The notes under the pieces are model-generated. The model did no database searches. It was not told the origin of the DNA and saw nothing but the letters and a program-made list of their open reading frames with translations. This document shows positions 63,850 through 64,000 of a stretch of DNA of 64,000 nucleotides, piece by piece. The position numbers and the translations under genes were made by a program. Within the stretch, counting starts at the first letter, position 1. The number at the start of each line of letters is the position of its first letter. This DNA is from Podocnemis expansa (lineage: Eukaryota > Chordata > Testudines > Podocnemididae): NCBI GenBank assembly GCA_007922195.1, contig ML682128.1:634168-698167 (forward strand), given 5' to 3'.

Positions 63850-64000
63850 CTGGAATAAGCACAAAACATTTTTCTCCTCTCAGAAAAGCTTGATAAACAT
63901 TCCCAATCTTTATTTTGATTTTCTAAAGAACACCATACCAAAATGAAGTGATGCTTGTTTTGAATTGTCACAGCTCCTGTAACAGCTATGGAGCTGTGAT

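Noticed and set aside
1..64000. CRISPR arrays, operons, phage or bacterial defence genes
   Set aside because: Window is vertebrate nuclear DNA with spliced exons and CR1 elements; the short tandem repeats are minisatellites without spacer structure.

Overview
This is a 64 kb piece of vertebrate nuclear DNA. It carries most of the 3' half of one gene on the minus strand: the orphan-type receptor tyrosine kinase ROS1. I could place 23 coding exons between 63849 (most 5') and 9118 (most 3'). All have GT donors and AG acceptors, and every exon-exon phase matches. Joined, they give 3805 nt of open frame (about 1268 codons). Counting from the exon that opens the transmembrane segment (human exon 34) and the exon carrying the glycine-rich loop (human exon 36), they correspond to human exons 20-42. 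The start of the gene lies beyond 64000. The last exon (cytoplasmic tail and stop codon) was not found and probably lies below position 1.

Gene layout, 5' to 3' (high to low coordinates): fibronectin type III (FN3) modules (63849-61461), a YWTD/LDLR class B propeller (60468-57220), more FN3 modules (54847-35429), one transmembrane helix (34591-34502), a juxtamembrane exon (32444-32309), and the whole tyrosine kinase domain (31779-9118). The kinase has an intact glycine loop, catalytic lysine, alpha-C glutamate, HRD, DFG, activation-loop tyrosines and C-lobe motifs. It should be catalytically competent.

Organism: a sauropsid, most likely a turtle. This is inferred from a CR1 retrotransposon with a long reverse-transcriptase frame in intron 42, several CR1/L3 3' tails, and many foldback and hAT-like DNA elements in AT-rich introns. 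Species cannot be fixed by eye; a crocodilian is the main alternative.

The introns are a graveyard of transposons. Six hAT-type non-autonomous elements can be delimited to the base by terminal inverted repeats and perfect 8-bp target duplications or ones with a single mismatch (19166-19366, 27672-27881, 30642-30974, 47414-49664, 50971-52139, 54898-55522). Two more have 7/8 duplications (18897-19094, 49883-50317). A second class of palindromic elements ends in GG(C/G)xATGTCxAC and is flanked by 3-bp duplications such as TAA, TTA or CAA, which suggests PIF/Harbinger (5767-6154, 26729-27242, 32788-34238, 38623-39037). Many elements carry GC-rich, internally repeated cores that produce long but meaningless open frames on both strands. 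I see no second protein-coding gene, no functional RNA gene and no novel system. The most interesting points are the structure of these transposon cores, a GTT microsatellite beside a kinase-exon acceptor, a possible in-frame tandem acceptor, and the undefined 3' end of ROS1.
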